A DNA stretch of 17,186 nt from an uncultured Clostridia bacterium. Lineage in GTDB: Bacteria; Bacillota; Clostridia; Christensenellales; CAG-1252. Both the position numbers and the translations under genes were made by a program. The stretch is taken from contig CAMOUZ010000014.1 in NCBI GenBank assembly GCA_946626795.1, positions 1 through 17,186 on the forward strand, written 5' to 3'. This document shows positions 12,324 to 17,186 of this stretch, piece by piece. The notes below the pieces were generated by a model. That model had not been told where the DNA came from. It made no database searches and was given only the letters and a program-made list of their open reading frames with translations. Every line of letters starts with the position of its first letter. The first letter of the stretch is position 1.

Positions 12324-15290
12324 TTATAATTTCGGTATATCATACGGTTTTCCGTCTTTGTTATAGGTGAGATTGAAAACCATATCGGACAGCCATTTTT
12401 TGAATGACGGGTTATCCTGGAACTGCTTGAAAAGTTCCATATTATCTGCCATTATACTGAAAATGACCTGTTGCAAAGCGCGTTCGCTTTCCATCCTAGC
12501 GTTCTGCTTATCGGAATTCTTCATCGCATTCTGATACTTTTCATCGCGCGATACCATCGCCGGGATCTCGAGGAGTTGACGGCGAACGTTATCCGCATCA
12601 TTCCAATCAATATTGCCGAACATATCGTTAAAATCGGTAAGAATCACAGAAAGCAGGTCCATTTCGGGGTTAATAATGTGTCCGACTTTCCCCGCAGGAA
12701 CGGGATTTACCTCTGCGTCCTCATCTTCCAACTTAATGCTCATCGTCTCCCGCGCTTCGATACGATAGCTGTCAAGATCAATCGCATCCAGAATACCTTG
12801 CGAAAGGTCTTCTTCACTCGGAGCGGGTAGTTTCGGGATTAAAAGATTGAGGAAGATGGATAGTTTCTCCCAGTCGGCATTTCCGTAAGGCAAAATCGCC
12901 CCCAAAAAGCCATAGGTACGGCAAAACGCCTTGGCAGCACTCTTGAACTTGATTTTGTCTTCCTCATCAAGGCTTTTATAAACCGCCGCGCAAGAATCCA
13001 AAATCGGATCCAACTTGTCCCTATCGGCTCCGTCCAAATAAAGATTGACAAGCGCATCGACGTGTTCTGCCGAATAAACCTGATAGTCTTCCATAATCGC
13101 GATAATATCATAGAGCTTGTTCGGATCAGTTTCGTCGGAAAGTATCGTCGTCTTGTAGTATCTCGAAAACGCCTCTTCAATAATGGAAGTTTTGTTTGCA
13201 AAATCGAGGACAAACGTATCGTATTTCTTGGGATGGCAGCGATTTAAGCGCGACAAAGTCTGCACGGCTTTAATGTCGTACAAGGTTTTATCAACATACA
13301 TCGTGTGAAGAAGCGGCTCGTCAAACCCCGTTTGGAACATATCCGCCACCACGAGAATGCGATACGGATCACTCTTAAAATTCTTCGGAATCGCAGCATC
13401 TGCAAAACCGTTTCTCGCCGCACAGGTTATGGCTTGTTCCTCCGCGCCGTATTTGTATTCCCCCGAATAAGCAACAATGGCTTTATATGGGCTATTGCGA
13501 TTAGCTAGGCACTTGTTGATCGCATAGAAATATTCAACGCAACGCGGAATGTTCTGCGTCACCACCATAGCACGCGCCTGCCCGCCGATTTTTCCTTTTG
13601 CGATCACCTGCTCGTGAAAGTGTTCCACCATCATTTCGGCTTTTTGCGCGATGGTATACTCGTTGTTTTCGACAAAGGCACGCAAGCGTTTTTGCGCACG
13701 CTTTTTATCAAACATCGGATCGTCTTCCACCGTCTTCATCAAGCGGTAATAGCTATCGATCGGCGTATAGTTTTTTAACACGTCGAGAATAAAGCCTTCT
13801 TGAATCGCTTGTTTCATCGTATATACGTGGAAGGGACGGTGCTTAATCTTGTCGCCGTCCTGATACGGAACGCCGAATGTTTCAAGCGTTTTGTTTTTCG
13901 GCGTGGCGGTAAAGGCAAAATAACTTGCATTGTTCAGGAGCTTTCTGCCTTCCATCATCGCGTTGATCTTGTCTTCGTTATCCATTTCATCGTCGGAAGC
14001 AAGCCCGGAAAGCGCAAGGTTCATCTGCGCGGAGTTTTTGCCGCTCTGCCCGGAATGCGCTTCGTCAATGATGATAGCAAATTTATGATCTTTATGTTCC
14101 GCGCCGATCTCGGGCAGGACATACGGGAATTTTTCTATCGTTGTAACGATAATCCTTTTCCCGTTTGTGATTGCCTGGCGCAGTTCACCGGCGTGTTCAG
14201 CCCATTCAACGGTTTTTGCCACCTGCATAAACTGCTTGATATTGTCGCGGATCTGCTTATCAAGTATCCTTCTGTCCGTAACGACAAGAACGGAATCAAT
14301 CATCGGATGCCCGTCTTTTTCCAAACCGATCAACTGATGTGCAAGCCAAGCGATGGAATTGGACTTTCCGCTGCCTGCGCTATGCTGAATAAGATAGCGT
14401 TTGCCAATGCCGTTGGTATGCACATCGGCAAGCAACTTTTCCACGGCATCTAACTGATGATACCGCGGGAATATCTGCTTAACGGATTTCTTTTTCGTCT
14501 CGGGATCAACCTCTTCCACAACCTGAGCGTAGTTTTCAATGATTCGAGCCAACTTGCCTTTGGTCAGGATGTCTTTCCACAAATAGTCGGTCATCAACCC
14601 GTCGGGATTCGGCGGGTTTCCTGCCCCATCATTGAATCCTTTGTCAAACGGCAAGAACCAACTATCCTTGCCGGACAGTTTCGTGCAGAATTTGATGCAC
14701 GCATCGTCCACTGCAAAATGCACCATACAACGCTTAAAGGAGAACAACTGCTCCCGCGGGTCGCGATCTTCTTTATATTGTTCAACCGCATCGTCAACGT
14801 TTTGTTTGGTTAGTTGATTCTTGAGTTCAAACGTGATGACCGGCAATCCGTTGATAAATACGCACATATCGAGCGCAAGTTTGCTTTCGTCTTGCGAAAA
14901 CCGCAGTTGGCGCGTCACGCTAAAAATATTCTTCCCGAACATTTCTTTAGCCTGCTCGTTGTTCTCAGTCGGGATGAGATAGAACATAATAAGGTCAACG
15001 GGATACACCTTGATTCCGTTTCGGAGAACGTCTATAATGCCACGCTTGGTAATCTCGCCTTGCAGACGGTTCAAAAACTGTATTTTCTTTTGGTCGGAAA
15101 CGAACACGCCGAGCTTGTCCATTTGCACCGGCTGCGTGTCCTGAAGGAAGCGAAAAAGGCGCGTCTCATCTAGCGCGTATTCTTTGTTATAATCCGCGTT
15201 TGTACCTTCCTCGTAGCCGTTTTGTTCCACAAGCCACTTGACGATCAAAGTTTCCAATCCGTTTTCTCTCGTATTTGTAAATTCAGGCAT
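12324..15290 (-). CDS. hsdR: Type I restriction enzyme R subunit (translocase-nuclease)
   Basis: HsdR is the motor and nuclease of a type I restriction-modification complex. It pumps unmodified DNA past the HsdM/HsdS core and cleaves at distance. The 988 residues are normal length. The N-terminal nuclease domain shows LALDMCVFINGLPVITFELK (138-157), giving the PD-(D/E)xK residues Asp141, Glu155 and Lys157. Superfamily 2 helicase motifs follow: HSAGSGKS (303-310, Walker A), VVTDRRILD (336-344), IIIDEAH (406-412), FTATP (460-464), ADMFQTGFDEP (649-659) and QTLSRLNR (677-684). The C-terminal 250 residues would contact the methylase. All key residues are present, so it should be active. ATG 15290 lies two bases after the DUF2971 stop, with GGGAG just inside that gene. 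Confidence 0.97.
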   Translation of the reverse strand: MPEFTNTRENGLETLIVKWLVEQNGYEEGTNADYNKEYALDETRLFRFLQDTQPVQMDKLGVFVSDQKKIQFLNRLQGEITKRGIIDVLRNGIKVYPVDLIMFYLIPTENNEQAKEMFGKNIFSVTRQLRFSQDESKLALDMCVFINGLPVITFELKNQLTKQNVDDAVEQYKEDRDPREQLFSFKRCMVHFAVDDACIKFCTKLSGKDSWFLPFDKGFNDGAGNPPNPDGLMTDYLWKDILTKGKLARIIENYAQVVEEVDPETKKKSVKQIFPRYHQLDAVEKLLADVHTNGIGKRYLIQHSAGSGKSNSIAWLAHQLIGLEKDGHPMIDSVLVVTDRRILDKQIRDNIKQFMQVAKTVEWAEHAGELRQAITNGKRIIVTTIEKFPYVLPEIGAEHKDHKFAIIIDEAHSGQSGKNSAQMNLALSGLASDDEMDNEDKINAMMEGRKLLNNASYFAFTATPKNKTLETFGVPYQDGDKIKHRPFHVYTMKQAIQEGFILDVLKNYTPIDSYYRLMKTVEDDPMFDKKRAQKRLRAFVENNEYTIAQKAEMMVEHFHEQVIAKGKIGGQARAMVVTQNIPRCVEYFYAINKCLANRNSPYKAIVAYSGEYKYGAEEQAITCAARNGFADAAIPKNFKSDPYRILVVADMFQTGFDEPLLHTMYVDKTLYDIKAVQTLSRLNRCHPKKYDTFVLDFANKTSIIEEAFSRYYKTTILSDETDPNKLYDIIAIMEDYQVYSAEHVDALVNLYLDGADRDKLDPILDSCAAVYKSLDEEDKIKFKSAAKAFCRTYGFLGAILPYGNADWEKLSIFLNLLIPKLPAPSEEDLSQGILDAIDLDSYRIEARETMSIKLEDEDAEVNPVPAGKVGHIINPEMDLLSVILTDFNDMFGNIDWNDADNVRRQLLEIPAMVSRDEKYQNAMKNSDKQNARMESERALQQVIFSIMADNMELFKQFQDNPSFKKWLSDMVFNLTYNKDGKPYDIPKL

Positions 15291-15292
15291 TT

Positions 15293-16291
15293 TTATTTCT
15301 CCCTTCTTTTCTTGGTATCAAGTTTATCTTTATCGTTGATATATAACTCTTCTATCTCCTCTATACCTGCGACTTTCGCCGCCGAAACAACCAATCTCCG
15401 CTCATATTCGGGCATTCGTAATCCTAAAATGACTTTTTTGGGCTTCATTTTAATATATGTCCGTTCCGGCATCATAGAAGGACGTATCATCCGCCATTCT
15501 TCGTCGTATTCGTGACACTTTTTCTTGATTAGTGAAATGCGCTCAGCTTCCCACATTACGGCTTGATAACTTAATTTCAAGAATTCAGGCGAAAGATTCA
15601 TATTTCCGCTATTTTGCTCAGCCCACAACAAACAGACAATCGCAAATAAAGTTGCGTTGTATTCTTCTTGAGAATAATAGACTGGATAAGCCGTTGGCTT
15701 CTCATAGGCTTGACGACATTTTTTACATATTTCTTCTTTCCCACACAAAAACGTTTCTTCGTCATTCATATTGTAAACCAACGCAAATCCTTTGTAGTTG
15801 TTGGCATATTTGAGCCACAAAGTTTCATTCAAGGTATTTTCGCAAAAGCATATCGAGAAGAGATTCTTTTGTATTATGGTTCTGATATTTTTTAGGGCCT
15901 CTTCCAAACGAGACATATCCAAAGGATTATCTTTGAGTCGTTTAATTAACGCCTCTGCGTTTATTCGTGTAATCGGTTCAAGGAACTTAAAATAATTCAA
16001 TATTTGAGAATCATCCTTGTCAAGATTATCGTTAATGAAACTGTGCAGTTTTTTGATTCCCTCAATATCTATATGTATATATGTGTCAAAAGGATCGTCA
16101 TAAAAATACGCAGAAGAGAAGTAAAGCTTGTTGTCCTGCAACTGTTTTAAAGTGCTTTCACTGACGGGCCGAAAACGGCATAATTTTGATGGATACGGCA
16201 ATGCCGCACACAAGTCTTGCATTGTTTGCGGAGTATTATCTCTTGTCTTTAGAAGTTGTTCCCAAAACTTTTGTCTTCCCCCGTTGTCCAT
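15293..16291 (-). CDS. DUF2971 protein embedded in the hsd operon
   Basis: This 332-residue protein matches the pattern of DUF2971 (PF11185), a family of unknown biochemical function common in mobile and defence-type regions. Recognisable blocks are KLCRFRPVSESTLKQLQDN (36-54), LYFSSAYFYDDPFDTY (56-71), SICFCENTLNETLWLKYANN (146-165), YKGFALVYN (166-174), YPVYYSQEEY (202-211) and EYDEEWRMI (261-269). There is also a C-x5-C-x2-C cluster (183-192) that might bind metal. No membrane segment is visible. Its ATG shares one base with the hsdS stop (TAATG) and it ends two bases before hsdR, so it is translated as part of the restriction operon. A role as accessory effector or regulator of the system is inference only. 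The gene is clearly AT-richer than the left half of the window. Confidence 0.85.
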   Translation of the reverse strand: MDNGGRQKFWEQLLKTRDNTPQTMQDLCAALPYPSKLCRFRPVSESTLKQLQDNKLYFSSAYFYDDPFDTYIHIDIEGIKKLHSFINDNLDKDDSQILNYFKFLEPITRINAEALIKRLKDNPLDMSRLEEALKNIRTIIQKNLFSICFCENTLNETLWLKYANNYKGFALVYNMNDEETFLCGKEEICKKCRQAYEKPTAYPVYYSQEEYNATLFAIVCLLWAEQNSGNMNLSPEFLKLSYQAVMWEAERISLIKKKCHEYDEEWRMIRPSMMPERTYIKMKPKKVILGLRMPEYERRLVVSAAKVAGIEEIEELYINDKDKLDTKKRREK

Positions 16292-17186
16292 TATTCGTTT
16301 CCCTCATCTATAATATTATTTTCTTCGTTACGATCATCCTCATCGTCAATATCTTCGTCCACAAATTCGTATTTGGGGATTTCAATACCTCGGACATCAA
16401 TTTTTCCGGTAACGACATCGGCTATCAGTTTGGTTTTATATTCTTCAAGAGCGTTAATTCCCATTTGTAGCTTTTCAATCGCAACGTCATATTTCGGCAA
16501 TGTTGTTCTTATATAATCAACAATAGCATTTTGCTCATTAGCCGGAGGAACAAAGAAAGGTATTTCTTTCATTTTATCCATTTGTAAATCCCACTGCCCG
16601 ACGCGGATTCCGTCAGAAGCTTGCGCAAAAAAGTTTACATAGACTTTGCTCCGAATGGCATAATGAAAGTATTCCAAATTGTCGAAAGATACATCAAAAA
16701 TAAAGTATGCAGGGCTGACAATTCCCGTATAATCTGATACACCATAAGACCCTTGCCATGCTTTCATTTTGTTCATGGCAAATTGTCCCTTCCGCACCAC
16801 TTTATAACCACTAAGATCATCCGGAATATAATTGTGGTTTGCATCTTTGTCCTCAACATCACGTACAACAACCCCTTGCTCACGCACAACAGAAAGCAAC
16901 GGAAGCTCCGGATGATTTTTCTCGCTGACAGGATGTAACAACTTGCGAAGTTTTACGATTTCCCAATGAGCGGGAATGTCCCCCAACCATTCTACTCCGC
17001 TGTATTTCATCGGAGCTTTTGGGTAAAGCCCATGAGTAACGACGCTACTGACCATCGAACGCTTTAACTCGACAAGCGATTTTATCTCTTGCCTTTTAGC
17101 GTTTATCAGCTTGTTGACCGTCGATACCTTCCAATCAAGAAAGCGCACGATCTGATCCTGCTCGTCGCGCGTAGGCGCGGGGAGCA
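16291..17186 (-). CDS. hsdS: Type I restriction-modification specificity subunit (5' end off the window)
   Basis: HsdS chooses the DNA target of the type I complex: two target recognition domains read the two half-sites, separated by helical spacers. The window holds the C-terminal part. It begins inside the central conserved region (LPAPTRDEQDQIVRFLDWKV), then a coiled coil ending VTHGL. A second recognition domain follows, opening with MKYSGVEWLGDIPAHWEI and closing with EIPFFVPPANEQNAIVDYI, then the distal coiled coil with LEEYKTKLIADVVTGKIDV. The tail after that is strikingly acidic (VDEDIDDEDDRNEENN). The frame is open through the right edge, so the first recognition domain and probably hsdM lie beyond. 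An apparent start at 17148 is an internal GTG and should not be used. The last codon overlaps the next gene. Confidence 0.95.
   Translation of the reverse strand, partial: LPAPTRDEQDQIVRFLDWKVSTVNKLINAKRQEIKSLVELKRSMVSSVVTHGLYPKAPMKYSGVEWLGDIPAHWEIVKLRKLLHPVSEKNHPELPLLSVVREQGVVVRDVEDKDANHNYIPDDLSGYKVVRKGQFAMNKMKAWQGSYGVSDYTGIVSPAYFIFDVSFDNLEYFHYAIRSKVYVNFFAQASDGIRVGQWDLQMDKMKEIPFFVPPANEQNAIVDYIRTTLPKYDVAIEKLQMGINALEEYKTKLIADVVTGKIDVRGIEIPKYEFVDEDIDDEDDRNEENNIIDEGNE

Noticed and set aside
1..17186. tRNA, rRNA, insertion sequence or prophage genes
   Set aside because: I saw no tRNA cloverleaf, rRNA segment, transposase, integrase or phage structural gene on either strand. This was by eye, not by a covariance search.

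Overview
The window looks like chromosomal DNA of a GC-rich, low-oxygen member of the Bacillota (Clostridia type), probably an uncultured gut or rumen lineage. The reasons are the strong AGGAGG-type ribosome binding sites, the sigma-A-type promoters, the compact intergenic regions ending in hairpin-plus-T-run terminators, and the gene content: single-domain malic enzyme, class II fumarase, intracellular GH38 and GH31 glycosidases. The genus cannot be read from the sequence.

Region 1 (1-2624, minus strand): a malic enzyme cut off by the window edge, preceded by class II fumarase. Together they convert fumarate to malate to pyruvate. Region 2 (2690-9426, minus strand): a PHP-domain hydrolase, a GH38 alpha-mannosidase and a GH31 alpha-glycosidase. 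The two glycosidases each have a clear promoter and terminator, and each has a palindrome at or just after the promoter that could be an operator. No transporter or regulator gene lies among them. This is a glycan-trimming locus whose substrate cannot be fixed from sequence.

Region 3 (9559-11926): a 5'-truncated CTP synthase gene retaining only the glutamine amidotransferase domain and its own terminator. It abuts foreign-looking DNA carrying a plus-strand terminator. Then come a TspO/MBR membrane protein (the only convincing plus-strand gene), an intergenic stretch with a degenerate roughly 19-nt repeat and several hairpins, and a two-gene minus-strand operon (PPC/DUF296 protein followed by an unrecognised 118-aa protein).

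Region 4 (about 12.0 kb to the right edge, minus strand) is visibly more AT-rich: a type I restriction-modification operon, hsdS (5' end off the window), a DUF2971 gene overlapping hsdS by one base, then hsdR two bases later. hsdM is presumably beyond the right edge. Downstream of hsdR is an AT-rich stretch with an extended -10 promoter and a hairpin terminator, possibly a small RNA.

The most interesting points are the DUF2971 gene built into the hsdS-hsdR operon, the broken pyrG with an abrupt junction near 10.21 kb, and the unassigned transcript candidate after hsdR.
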